NCBI GenBank assembly: GCA_019245275.1
Contig: JAFARW010000062.1
Coordinates: forward strand, 1 to 15,745
Source of the DNA: Vulcanimicrobiota bacterium
GTDB taxonomy: Bacteria; Vulcanimicrobiota; Vulcanimicrobiia; Vulcanimicrobiales; Vulcanimicrobiaceae
Length of the DNA stretch: 15,745 bases
Direction: 5' to 3'
The translations under genes were made by a program, and so were the position numbers. The notes beneath the pieces were generated by a model. It made no database searches, was not told the origin of the DNA, and saw only the letters and a list, made by a program, of their open reading frames with translations. Positions 7,452-14,739 of this stretch are shown here, piece after piece (position 1 is the first letter of the stretch; each line of letters starts with the position of its first letter).

Positions 7452-8464
7452 GCGGCCAGCGCCTCGCATCGAAGGCGTTCGATCGTCGCGTTCAGCAGCG
7501 AAATAACAGCATCCGCACGTTCGATGCGCATGATTCGCTCGCGAAGAACAGCCGCGTCTGGGATCGCGCGCAAATAGAGCGCGAGGTGCCTGCGCATCTG
7601 CGGCACCGCACGCGCCTCCCCCCACTCATCTACCATGGCACGATAGTGCACGATCGCATAGGCGAGCCGATCGGCTTGCGTCGGAAGCGGTCGCGCGTCG
7701 CGCCCTTCGAGCAAATCGACGATCTGTGAGATTAACCACGGGTTGCCGAGCGTCGCACGGCCGAGCATGATGCCGTCGACGCCGCTGCGCCGCATGCGAT
7801 CGACTGCGAGATGCGCTTCATCAAGATCGCCATTGCCGATGACGGGGATGTCGACGGCGCGCTTTAAGGCCGCGATGTGCTCCCAATCCGCGCTACCTTT
7901 ATAGAATTGACGCGCGGTGCGCGCGTGGAGAGTTACAGCTTTCACGCCGGCGGATTGCGCGCGTTTGGCCACCCTGATGTAGACGAGATTGTCCTCGCTC
8001 CATCCGAGCCGCATCTTCATCGTGACTGGGCAATCGACGGCGGCAACGACGGCGCGCATGATCGCCTCACAACGATCGACGTCTTTCAAGCACGCGCTGC
8101 CGCCTTGGGTTTTTGTCACCTTCGGCGCGGGACATCCGAAGTTGATATCGACGATGTCTGCACCGCATTCACGCACGACTTTGGCAGCACGCGCCATCAC
8201 CCCCGGATCATCACCCCAGAGTTGCGTCGACACCGGCTTCTCGATCCCGTGTTGGTCGATCATCTCCATGGTACGCCGATTGCCGTACTGCAGAGCGCAC
8301 GACGAAACGAATTCGGTTACCGTCAGACCGAGACCAAACGGTTTGTACAGCGCCCGCATCGTGCGATTCGTCACGCCCGACATCGGCGCCAAGATGACCG
8401 GCGGCCAAATGCGATGCGGACCGATGACCAAAGGCGAGGCGACAGGCGGCATAACGGCAGACAT
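7448..8464 (-). CDS. dusB: tRNA-dihydrouridine synthase (DusB type)
   Basis: An FMN-dependent enzyme that reduces uridine to dihydrouridine in tRNA. The 338-residue product has the TIM-barrel start VILAPMSGVTNRTMR (23-37), the catalytic cysteine Cys111 in INFGCPAPKV, GGSACLKD (121-128), MKMRLGW, the HARTARQFYKGSADW substrate/flavin region, IGNGDLDE, and the phosphate-binding GIMLGRATLGNPW. A C-terminal helical tRNA-binding domain follows. The ATG at 8464 overlaps the coaX TAA by one base; a second ATG four codons later is possible. The dusB branch is assigned by overall motif pattern and operon-type context, and confusion with another Dus subfamily is possible but the function class is firm. 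Confidence 0.93.
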   Translation of the reverse strand: MSAVMPPVASPLVIGPHRIWPPVILAPMSGVTNRTMRALYKPFGLGLTVTEFVSSCALQYGNRRTMEMIDQHGIEKPVSTQLWGDDPGVMARAAKVVRECGADIVDINFGCPAPKVTKTQGGSACLKDVDRCEAIMRAVVAAVDCPVTMKMRLGWSEDNLVYIRVAKRAQSAGVKAVTLHARTARQFYKGSADWEHIAALKRAVDIPVIGNGDLDEAHLAVDRMRRSGVDGIMLGRATLGNPWLISQIVDLLEGRDARPLPTQADRLAYAIVHYRAMVDEWGEARAVPQMRRHLALYLRAIPDAAVLRERIMRIERADAVISLLNATIERLRCEALAA

Positions 8465-9237
8465 TATACCACGCCGCTTTCGTGGAAAAGTTGGAGACCG
8501 ACGAGGCTTAAGTGCGGGTCGACCAGTTCGATTTTCTTGGTATGCTTCGCAATCACGTCGGCGCGCCCACCGGTCGCAACGACGCGCGGTTTTGTGCCAA
8601 TCTCGGCTTGCATGCGATCGATCAGCGCCTCGACCTGTCCGACGAAACCAAAGATGATCCCGGATTGCAGCGAGCTGACCGTTTCGCGGCCGATAGCGCG
8701 CGCCGGCGCATCGAGCGCAATTTGCGGAAGTTTGGCGGCCCGCCCGATCAGCGCATCAACAGAGATACCGACGCCCGGCGCAATCGCCGTGCCGAGATAT
8801 GCACCATCGGCGGAAATAGCGACGAACGCCGTCGCGGTGCCAAAGGCAATTACGATTAATGGCGTTCCGTATTGCTCGCGAGCACCAATCGCTGAAGCGA
8901 CCAAATCGGCACCCACTTCGGCCGGGCGCTCCGTTTGCACGCTCATCAACGTTTGCGATTCGGGTTTGAGAAATACCGGCGCCGCTCCGAAAAAGCGCTC
9001 GCACGCTTCCGTCATCGTTGGGTCAAGATTCGGGACGACGCTAGCAATGACGACCGCATTGACGTCGCTCGGCGTCAAGTGCTGGGTGTCGAAGAGTTGC
9101 GTCAGGAAGACGCCAAATTCATCGGCAGTGCGGCGATCCTCCGTCGTGACGCGCCACATTTGCCGCAGGTCGCGTTTGCCGTCGGCGAAAATCCCGAGCT
9201 TCGTTTCGGTGTTGCCGGCATCAATCGCGAGCAGCAT
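8464..9237 (-). CDS. coaX: type III pantothenate kinase
   Basis: CoaX phosphorylates pantothenate to 4'-phosphopantothenate, the first committed step of CoA synthesis. The ASKHA fold starts MLLAIDAGNTETKLGIF with Asp6 and Asn9 of the phosphate-1 motif. FGTATAFVAIS (142-152), AIAPGVGISVDAL and the glycine-rich ATGGRAD (221-227) follow. The start at 9237 is preferred over the ATG at 9249 because GAGG (9247-9244) lies 6 nt upstream and homologues begin in the same way. The product is then 257 residues, a normal length. It overlaps the coaBC 3' end by 17 nt. One oddity is that the family's GxDR motif reads GADL (109-112; the codon is TTG), so the usual arginine is absent. The downstream dusB start overlaps its stop. 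Confidence 0.92.
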   Translation of the reverse strand: MLLAIDAGNTETKLGIFADGKRDLRQMWRVTTEDRRTADEFGVFLTQLFDTQHLTPSDVNAVVIASVVPNLDPTMTEACERFFGAAPVFLKPESQTLMSVQTERPAEVGADLVASAIGAREQYGTPLIVIAFGTATAFVAISADGAYLGTAIAPGVGISVDALIGRAAKLPQIALDAPARAIGRETVSSLQSGIIFGFVGQVEALIDRMQAEIGTKPRVVATGGRADVIAKHTKKIELVDPHLSLVGLQLFHESGVV

Positions 9238-10432
9238 CGGCATCCTCATTCAGGCGCGGGCCGATCGCATCGAGCAACCGAGCCGCGAGCATCTCCTTAG
9301 CGCCGGAGCCAAGATTCAACTCGCCGCCATCGCGCCACAGAAGCGTCAATGAGCTCTCTTGCAGCCCGAAGCCACGCTCACCCGACACATCGTTGAGTGC
9401 AATCGCATCAAGATTTTTCTTGCGCAGCTTTTCGGAAGCATGCGCTTGATGCGACTCCGTTTCCGCGGCAAAGCCGACGAGGAACGCGCCGTCCTTGCGA
9501 TCGCCGAGCGCTTGCAGCACGTCCGGATTGCGAACCATTCGAACGTTCAAATCTTTGGAACCCTTGGGAAGCTTTTGGTCGAAGCGTTCGGCAGGGCGCC
9601 AATCGGAAACCGCGGCGGCAGCAATCACGAGGTCGGCGGGCACTTCACGCATTGTCGCCTCGTACATCTCGCGGGCTTCCTTCACCGCGACCGTTCGCAC
9701 GTTCGGCGGCGGCGCAAGCAACGTCGGTCCTAAGATCAGCGTGACGTCGGCGCCGCGCTGCGCTGCCTCGCGTGCCAGCGCGATGCCCATCGCGCCGGTC
9801 GACGGATTGGAAAAGTGCCGCACGGGATCCAATGCCTCAACAGTTGGACCCGCCGTAACCAGCACGCGCTTTCCTTGCAACTGCCGAGTTCGCGCAAGCG
9901 ACCGACGAATTGCATCGAGCAATCGCTCCTCTGAAGCAAGCCGCCCTTGACCGATCTCTCTCTCTGCCAAAAAGCCGCTCTCCGGTTCGACGATTTCGAT
10001 TCCGCGCTCGCGCAGCGCGTCGATATTCCGTTTCGTTTCAGACCGCTCGTACATCGCGGAGTTCATCGCAGGAGCGACGACGATTGGAATGCGAGACGCG
10101 AGCAGCGCCGTCGTCAAGAGATCGTCTGCGATGCCGGTCGCGATCTTGGCGATCACGTTTGCGCTCGCCGGCGCGACAATGAAGACCTGCGCCTCACGGA
10201 CGAGACGGATATGCGGTATCCGTTCGGGCGCATCCCAGAGCGAGGTATAGACCGGTCGCGCGGTCAGCGACGAGAAGGTCAACGGCGTAATGAACCTCTC
10301 GGCAGCGGCGGTCATGATGACGTCGACGGTCGCGCCGCTCTGCACGAGCGTGCTCGTCAACGCGGCCGCTTTGTATGCCGCGATCCCACCGCTGACGCCG
10401 AGTAGAACGCGCGCGCTGTTCAGCGGATCCAT
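9221..10432 (-). CDS. coaBC: bifunctional phosphopantothenoylcysteine decarboxylase / phosphopantothenate-cysteine ligase
   Basis: CoaBC (Dfp) joins cysteine to 4'-phosphopantothenate and decarboxylates the product to 4'-phosphopantetheine. The 403-residue protein has an N-terminal flavoprotein (HFCD) domain: LLGVSGGIAAYKA (10-22), His74 in IPHIRLVREA, APASANVIAKIA (87-98) and PAMNSAMYE (121-129). The CoaB domain starts near 188 with VLVTAGPTVEALDPVR, then FSNPSTGAMG (207-216), AAAVSDWRP (272-280), a KLPKGSKDL lysine-rich motif (287-295) and VRNPDVLQALG. The start ATG at 10432 overlaps the panC 3' end by 13 nt. An oddity is that the substrate-clamp segment, usually LACGxxGxGRM with a catalytic Cys in the E. 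coli enzyme, reads GFLAEREIGQGRL (153-165) with no cysteine. It sits between panC and coaX. Confidence 0.95.
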   Translation of the reverse strand: MDPLNSARVLLGVSGGIAAYKAAALTSTLVQSGATVDVIMTAAAERFITPLTFSSLTARPVYTSLWDAPERIPHIRLVREAQVFIVAPASANVIAKIATGIADDLLTTALLASRIPIVVAPAMNSAMYERSETKRNIDALRERGIEIVEPESGFLAEREIGQGRLASEERLLDAIRRSLARTRQLQGKRVLVTAGPTVEALDPVRHFSNPSTGAMGIALAREAAQRGADVTLILGPTLLAPPPNVRTVAVKEAREMYEATMREVPADLVIAAAAVSDWRPAERFDQKLPKGSKDLNVRMVRNPDVLQALGDRKDGAFLVGFAAETESHQAHASEKLRKKNLDAIALNDVSGERGFGLQESSLTLLWRDGGELNLGSGAKEMLAARLLDAIGPRLNEDADAARD

Positions 10433-11238
10433 AAATTGTCTAAGAGCCGCGTCCGGCCGAAACGCGCTGCGGCAATGATAAATGCAGGCGCCCGAAGCGT
10501 TTCGATCGGTTCGAACGAATCCGCATCGACGACGTCGAGGTAGTCTAAGGCGCCTGGCGCACTCAGCGTCGGGCGGGCCTCCGCAATCGCGCTTCCTTTA
10601 TCTATGCCGCTTTCCATCGAGGTGCGGACTCGCTGGAGCATCGCATGAAGCGATGGAGCGGCACGGCGTTCGTCGCTCGAGAGGTAGGCGTTGCGGCTCG
10701 AGAGCGCGAGCCCGTCGGCATCGCGGACCGTTGGCACGACCCGCACCTCGACGCCGAGCTTGAGGTCGCGGACCATGCGGCGGACCACGGCGGTTTGCTG
10801 TGCGTCCTTTTGACCGAGGTAGAGAACGTCCGGTCGCATGATGTCGAGCAACTTCGCTACCACGGTCGCAACCCCGCGAAAGTGTCCTGGCCGCCACTCT
10901 CCCTCGAAGCGATCTTCGATCGAGCCCAGGTCGATGGCCGAGAATGCGACGGGCATCGCCGCCGAGTCTGGCGCGAAGAGCAAATCGGCACCGGCGGCCG
11001 CAAGTTGCGCGCGGTCGCGCTCGAAGTCACGCGGGTAACGCTCGAAGTCTTCGCCGGCGCCGAACTGCAGCGGGTTGACGTACAAGGAAGCCGCGACCGC
11101 GCGACACTCGGCGCGCGCGGCAGATACGAGCGCCAAATGGCCCGCGTGCAGCGCTCCCATCGTCGGCACGAACCCAAGCGGCCGCGACAAAGAAGCTGCC
11201 GCAGCGCGGGCTTCCGCGACGCCACGCTCAATCTCCAT
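10420..11238 (-). CDS. panC: pantothenate synthetase (pantoate-beta-alanine ligase)
   Basis: PanC condenses pantoate and beta-alanine with ATP to give pantothenate. The 272-residue product has the adenylyl-transferase signature FVPTMGALHAGHLALV (23-38) with the HxGH motif at 31-34, the SLYVNPLQFGAGEDFERYPR pantoate-binding region (51-70), GHFRGVATVVAKL, YLGQKDAQQ, and the KMSKS-like segment LSSRNAYLS. The ATG at 11238 lies 17 nt after the FHA gene, with no strong Shine-Dalgarno sequence visible. The stop TGA overlaps coaBC. No panB or panD is in the window, so pantoate and beta-alanine must come from genes elsewhere or from uptake. Confidence 0.96.
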   Translation of the reverse strand: MEIERGVAEARAAAASLSRPLGFVPTMGALHAGHLALVSAARAECRAVAASLYVNPLQFGAGEDFERYPRDFERDRAQLAAAGADLLFAPDSAAMPVAFSAIDLGSIEDRFEGEWRPGHFRGVATVVAKLLDIMRPDVLYLGQKDAQQTAVVRRMVRDLKLGVEVRVVPTVRDADGLALSSRNAYLSSDERRAAPSLHAMLQRVRTSMESGIDKGSAIAEARPTLSAPGALDYLDVVDADSFEPIETLRAPAFIIAAARFGRTRLLDNLWIR

Positions 11239-11255
11239 CGATTAAGGATCTTTTG

Positions 11256-11549
11256 TCAGGTCACGATGACGCGTAAGACCGTGCGGCCGACGACGAAGGG
11301 ATCGCCTACTGCGAGGCGTGCGTCGCCCCGAACCGCCCTTCCGCCAACCTTCGTGCCGTTGCGGCTATGCAAGTCCGTCAAGACAAGGCGCCCTGCCTGC
11401 GCTTTCACTTGCGCGTGCTTGCGCGAGATGTAGCGGTCGATCGTAATGCAGGCGTCCGCCACGGAATCGTCGCGCCCGATTGTGATCTCACGCTCGAATT
11501 GCCAGGTCTTTCCATCCAGCGGGCCGCTTAGAACCTCGAGCAAGTACAT
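11256..11549 (-). CDS. small stand-alone FHA-domain protein
   Basis: The 97-residue protein is essentially one forkhead-associated domain, a phosphothreonine-peptide-binding module. The conserved sites are visible: EREITIGRDDSVADACI (residues 19-35; the GR pair), YISRKHAQV (SxxH) and DLHSRNGTKVGG (NG plus following strand). There is no signal peptide, membrane segment or second domain. It presumably reads Thr phosphorylation from a Ser/Thr kinase encoded elsewhere; none is in this window. It starts 36 nt after the PLP-enzyme gene and ends 17 nt before panC, so it shares their transcript. No clear ribosome-binding site precedes the ATG. Confidence 0.9.
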   Translation of the reverse strand: MYLLEVLSGPLDGKTWQFEREITIGRDDSVADACITIDRYISRKHAQVKAQAGRLVLTDLHSRNGTKVGGRAVRGDARLAVGDPFVVGRTVLRVIVT

Positions 11550-11585
11550 CGAGCACGAGGATTCTGGCGGGAGGGCCTTCGCCCC

Positions 11586-12833
11586 TTAGTTTTTCGCCAG
11601 CGCTTGCGCCGCCAACAACGTGCCGGCGATGGTATGCTCCGCGAAGAGACCGCCCTGAAGATAAACTTCGAACGGTTCGCGCAGCGGCGCATCGCACGAC
11701 AACTCGATCGTCGCTCCACTGATGAAGGCACCGCTCGACATGATTACCGGCTCTGCGTAACCGGGCACGGGACCCGGCTCGGGACGAAAACGCGCGTTGA
11801 CCGGCATCGCTCGCTGGAGCCCGCAGGCAAAAGCCTGCACGCGCTCGGCATTGCCGACGCGAATCGCCTGCACGGTATCGGTGCGCGCCGCGCCGCAGCG
11901 CGGATCGACTGCGTAACCCAGCTCCTCGAAGAGCGCCGCACAAAAATCCAAGCCGCGTAAGACCTGCTCGACGATCAACGAGGCGATGAAGAGGCCTTGC
12001 AGCAGCGCGCGGCCGGCGTTCAGCGTTGGCCCCACGCCGCTGCGCAAGCCGGGCGCATAGTGGTGGGCTGAAATCCGCTCGATGACATCAGCTTTACCGA
12101 TCGCATATGCACCTGCCGGCGCCAGACCGCCGCCCAGATTCTTGATCAGCGAGCCGAGCGCCACATCGGCGCCAATGTGTGTCGGCTCGCGCGTTTCAAC
12201 CAGTTCGCCGTAACAATTATCGACGACGATCGCGACGTCGGGACGGACGTTTTTAATGTTGTCAAACAGAGTCGCGCACGGTTCGATTCCAACCGAGCGG
12301 CGCGGCGCGTACCCGCGCGATCGTTGCACGAAGACAGCCGCAATATCCGGATCTTCGAGTTGCTGCGCGATCGCGACGTCGTCAAATGTGCCGTCGCGCA
12401 AGCCGATCTCTTCGTACCGCATCCCGCGTTCGACCAGGGAGTGCGGTGCCGTTAAAATTGCATTGCGCAGAGTATCGTACGGAGGGCCGGTCACGGAAAG
12501 CAGCGTCTTTCCCGGCAACACGAGCGCTTCCAGCGCCGCAACGATGGCGTGGGTTCCGCTGACAAGCGAAAGCCGCGCGAGCGCCGCAGGTGCACCGAAG
12601 ACCTTCGCCAGCAGAGATTCATAGTGCGCCCGTGTCGGATCGTCATATCCGTAACCGACCGAGCCGCCCAGGTCACTGTCGGCGATGTCTTGATCGATGA
12701 AGGCCTGGAGGACACGGATTCGATTTTCGGACTGCGCCGGATATTGAAGGCCCTGAGTCAGCTCCAATGCGCGCGTGGCCGCTCGTTCGATGTGCGGCTC
12801 GATTCCGAACTGCCGGCAGATTTGCTCTAACAC
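11586..12833 (-). CDS. aluminium-resistance / methionine gamma-lyase family PLP protein
   Basis: A fold-type I PLP enzyme of the family named 'aluminum resistance protein' (Alum_res), related to cystathionine/methionine gamma-lyases. The real substrate of the family is uncertain. The 415-residue product shows VGYGYDDPTRAHYESLLAKVFG (59-80) and LVSGTHAIVAALEAL (90-104). It also has VTGPPYDTLRNAI, VFVQRSRGYAPRRS, IVVDNCYGELVE (202-213) with the PLP-ring Asp205, and the Schiff-base lysine Lys231 in GSLIKNLGGGLAP. The start GTG at 12833 overlaps the EIIC stop by 7 nt. No membrane or export signal is present. In Bacillus a homologue (ynbB) is not far from lexA, though here the order differs, and that parallel is from memory. 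Confidence 0.9.
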   Translation of the reverse strand: MLEQICRQFGIEPHIERAATRALELTQGLQYPAQSENRIRVLQAFIDQDIADSDLGGSVGYGYDDPTRAHYESLLAKVFGAPAALARLSLVSGTHAIVAALEALVLPGKTLLSVTGPPYDTLRNAILTAPHSLVERGMRYEEIGLRDGTFDDVAIAQQLEDPDIAAVFVQRSRGYAPRRSVGIEPCATLFDNIKNVRPDVAIVVDNCYGELVETREPTHIGADVALGSLIKNLGGGLAPAGAYAIGKADVIERISAHHYAPGLRSGVGPTLNAGRALLQGLFIASLIVEQVLRGLDFCAALFEELGYAVDPRCGAARTDTVQAIRVGNAERVQAFACGLQRAMPVNARFRPEPGPVPGYAEPVIMSSGAFISGATIELSCDAPLREPFEVYLQGGLFAEHTIAGTLLAAQALAKN

Positions 12834-14089
12834 GGTGGCGTCGCGTGTACGCTCAGTCGAAGTTCGTGCTCATCGTACGCGCGCACGAATGGAACATAGA
12901 TTGCGCCTGCGATGATGACGTTTACGAGTACGAGGATGACGGCTCGCCAATCGAGCGTCGCTAAGTACGTAGAGACCACTGTCGGAACCGATGACGGCAA
13001 GTAGAAGATCGGTGTGTGCACCCAGCCGATCCGCATTGCAAGGTACGTCACCGTCGCGAGGACGGCCGGAGCGAGCACGAACGGCACGCACAAAAATGGA
13101 TTGAAGACGACGGGCAGTCCGAAGAGCAGCGGTTCGTTCAAGTTAAAGATCGCCGGCAATAGCGTCAGCTTCGCGATGCTGCGAAGGCGGGGCGCGCGGC
13201 TGAACAGCAGTAGCACGACGAGCGGCAACGTTGCGCCGGCACCGCCGGGAAAGACGAAGAGAAACGTCGACACGACAACGACGTGCGGCAACGCGAGGTG
13301 GTTTGAGAATGCAGCGGTGTTCTGCAGTTGCAGCGTCAAGTAGATCGGCGTAACGATCGCCGCCAGCGTTGCAGGCCCGTGAACGCCGGCGATCCAGAGC
13401 GCCGTTTCGACAACGGTGATCGCTAAGAGAGCCGCATAAGTATCGCCGAGCGATGACAGCGGCCGCACAGCGACAACGATCGCTTGCGCCGGTGAAATGT
13501 GAAAGCGAAACAAGACGCCCGCGATGACGACGATCGCGAGCGCTACAGCGAATGAAAGCGGCGCCTGCCAACGCTGCGGAGCTTTCCGTTGCACGATGAC
13601 GAAAAGCGACGCGCACAAGAGTGCGAGCGCAATCGCTAAGAAGAGACCGACGGTTCCGAGCGCGTGAAGGTACGCTAGCGCGTTCGAGTGCGCCCCCGGA
13701 GGCGGCGAAAGAAAGAACGCTGCCGGCGCTGCGATCAGCATTCCGGTCAACGTAATTTTCAGCTGTACTGCGAGCTCGCGCGCCAAGAGAAAGACAAGCA
13801 CGATTGCCATCGCGGCAAAGGAGGGGAGCAGCGCGAACGCCATCCGTCCTTCGAACACCGCTCCGAATCCGCCGGACCGATGCGGCGCCAAAATGAAAAA
13901 AAACGGGAGCGCAGCTCCCAGACCGATCAAACTCCACGGCAGCGCCCGGCGAATCGCAACTAGGGCCGGCGCATCGCCGAAGCGGCGCAACGCCGGAACG
14001 ACCCGCCGATCAAACCACGCGAAGAGCGGGCTTTGGTCTAAGCTAGATTTTGCGAACGACGGCTTCGACGCGCCCGACGATCGTAACAT
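12827..14089 (-). CDS. orphan PTS sugar permease, EIIC component (cellobiose/lactose family-like)
   Basis: A 420-residue membrane protein with about ten hydrophobic segments that matches the EIIC domain of PTS permeases of the lactose/chitobiose type. Family landmarks are IAGVHGPATLAAIVTPIYL (233-251) with His237, PGGAGATLPLVVLLL (281-295), and FNLNEPLLFGLPVVFNPF (315-332) with Glu319. The His and Glu match the two sugar-binding residues known from chitobiose EIIC. The ATG at 14089 overlaps the lexA 3' end by 47 nt; a TTG at 13990 is an alternative, but the residues before it (FAWFDRRVVPAL) fit the family's N-terminal helix. No EIIA, EIIB, HPr or EI gene is in the window. It may be fed by PTS proteins encoded elsewhere, or work as a non-phosphorylating carrier. 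It overlaps the next gene's start by 7 nt. Confidence 0.85.
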   Translation of the reverse strand: MLRSSGASKPSFAKSSLDQSPLFAWFDRRVVPALRRFGDAPALVAIRRALPWSLIGLGAALPFFFILAPHRSGGFGAVFEGRMAFALLPSFAAMAIVLVFLLARELAVQLKITLTGMLIAAPAAFFLSPPPGAHSNALAYLHALGTVGLFLAIALALLCASLFVIVQRKAPQRWQAPLSFAVALAIVVIAGVLFRFHISPAQAIVVAVRPLSSLGDTYAALLAITVVETALWIAGVHGPATLAAIVTPIYLTLQLQNTAAFSNHLALPHVVVVSTFLFVFPGGAGATLPLVVLLLFSRAPRLRSIAKLTLLPAIFNLNEPLLFGLPVVFNPFLCVPFVLAPAVLATVTYLAMRIGWVHTPIFYLPSSVPTVVSTYLATLDWRAVILVLVNVIIAGAIYVPFVRAYDEHELRLSVHATPPC

Positions 14090-14651
14090 CGTGCGCGTAG
14101 ATTGGCTTCATGCTCGGATTCTCCGGCTGCAGCCGCACGCGATCCGACTCCTTGTAGAAACGCTTGACCGTCGCTTCGCCGTCAACCATCGCAACGACGA
14201 TCTCTCCGTTGCTCGCGGTTTTTTGCGGTCGCACGAGCACGAGATCGCCGTCAAGGATTGCGGCATCGACCATCGAGTCGCCGCTCACACGCAACATAAA
14301 CGCATCGGAGTGGCGCGCGAAGTCGCTCGGTAGCGCAAATTCGCCTTCAATATTCTCTTCGGCTGTGATCGGTGTGCCGGCGGCTACCTTGCCGACGATC
14401 GGCAGCGCCAGGACCTCCGGTGCCGGGTGCGCTGACGGCATGCTGCGCAAGGCCCGCGGCTTTGTGGGATCGCGGCTGATCAGCCCGCGACGTTCGAGGG
14501 TCTTCAAGTGGGATTGAACGGTCGACGAGGACGAGAGCCCGACGCGCTCTCCGATCTCGCGTACGGACGGCGGGTAGCCGTGCTCGGCGGCAAACTCGGA
14601 GATCACTTCCAGGATGCGGCGTTGCCGCTCGGTTGGCTGATTCACGCCCAT
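14043..14651 (-). CDS. lexA: LexA repressor
   Basis: LexA represses SOS genes and cleaves itself when RecA filaments form on damaged DNA. The 202-residue product has the winged-helix DNA-binding domain at 1-70 (RQRRILEVI, GYPPSVREIGERVGLSSSST, LERRGLISR). The cleavage site is Ala91-Gly92 in GKVAAGTPI, and the S24 protease dyad is Ser126 in VSGDSM and Lys163 in ATVKRF. All residues needed for autocleavage are present. The ATG at 14651 has no Shine-Dalgarno sequence; a GTG at 14645 (third codon) is an alternative start and could be the 5' end of a leaderless mRNA. A LexA box lies 28 nt upstream, pointing to autoregulation. It is the first gene of the long minus-strand directon; its end overlaps the EIIC gene. 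Confidence 0.97.
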   Translation of the reverse strand: MGVNQPTERQRRILEVISEFAAEHGYPPSVREIGERVGLSSSSTVQSHLKTLERRGLISRDPTKPRALRSMPSAHPAPEVLALPIVGKVAAGTPITAEENIEGEFALPSDFARHSDAFMLRVSGDSMVDAAILDGDLVLVRPQKTASNGEIVVAMVDGEATVKRFYKESDRVRLQPENPSMKPIYAHDVTIVGRVEAVVRKI

Positions 14652-14681
14652 AATCTACCACAGGGTGGGTCAACAAGGCAA
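14652..14681 (-). promoter_or_regulatory. predicted lexA promoter
   Basis: On the minus strand TTGCCT (14681-14676) and TAGATT (14657-14652), separated by 18 nt, form a plausible sigma-70-type promoter. TAGATT ends directly before the lexA ATG, so transcription would begin about 6 nt later, at or near the in-frame GTG at 14645. That predicts a leaderless message. The -35 overlaps the LexA box at 14679-14692. This is a pattern match only. Confidence 0.45.
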
Positions 14682-14692
14682 ACATACGTTCG
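14679..14692 (-). promoter_or_regulatory. lexA box: LexA box 1 (SOS operator, lexA side)
   Basis: Read on the minus strand the site is CGAACGTATGTTTG, matching the Bacillus-type SOS operator core CGAAC-N4-GTTY. It overlaps the predicted lexA -35 element, so bound LexA should block lexA transcription. It lies just upstream of the -35 of the divergent LysM gene as well, so it may control both. Confidence 0.85.
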
Positions 14693-14700
14693 AAAAATCC

Positions 14701-14731
14701 TTGACAGCCGCGAGCAGGCGTATGCTAAAAT
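14701..14731 (+). promoter_or_regulatory. predicted promoter of the LysM gene
   Basis: TTGACA (14701-14706), a perfect -35, is followed after 19 nt by TAAAAT (14726-14731) with an extended -10 TG (14723-14724, then C). The resulting transcript would start within LexA box 2. It drives the LysM gene, about 75 nt downstream. The spacer is slightly long, but the extended -10 compensates in known promoters. Confidence 0.6.
14711..14724 (+). promoter_or_regulatory. degenerate third LexA-box-like site
   Basis: CGAGCAGGCGTATG agrees with box 2 (CGAACAGGCGTTTG) at 12 of 14 positions. It lies between the -35 and -10 of the LysM-gene promoter, with its start 29 bp from that of box 2. The two changed bases fall in the conserved arms, so binding should be weaker. 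It may help cooperative binding or be a relic. Confidence 0.4.
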
Positions 14732-14739
14732 ATAGTGGA

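Noticed and set aside
8455..8490. TATAAT at the coaX stop/dusB start as a promoter for dusB
   Set aside because: No acceptable -35 hexamer lies 16-19 nt upstream, and the TATAAT is explained by the TAATG stop-start overlap.
7877..9352. 491-codon plus-strand open frame across dusB, coaX and the coaBC end
   Set aside because: It runs antisense to three clearly recognised genes, its translation shows no family motifs and is low-complexity and rich in Arg, Ser and Thr, as expected of a GC-rich shadow frame.
10645..11433. 262-codon plus-strand open frame opposite panC and the FHA gene
   Set aside because: It crosses two recognised minus-strand genes and carries no recognisable motif.
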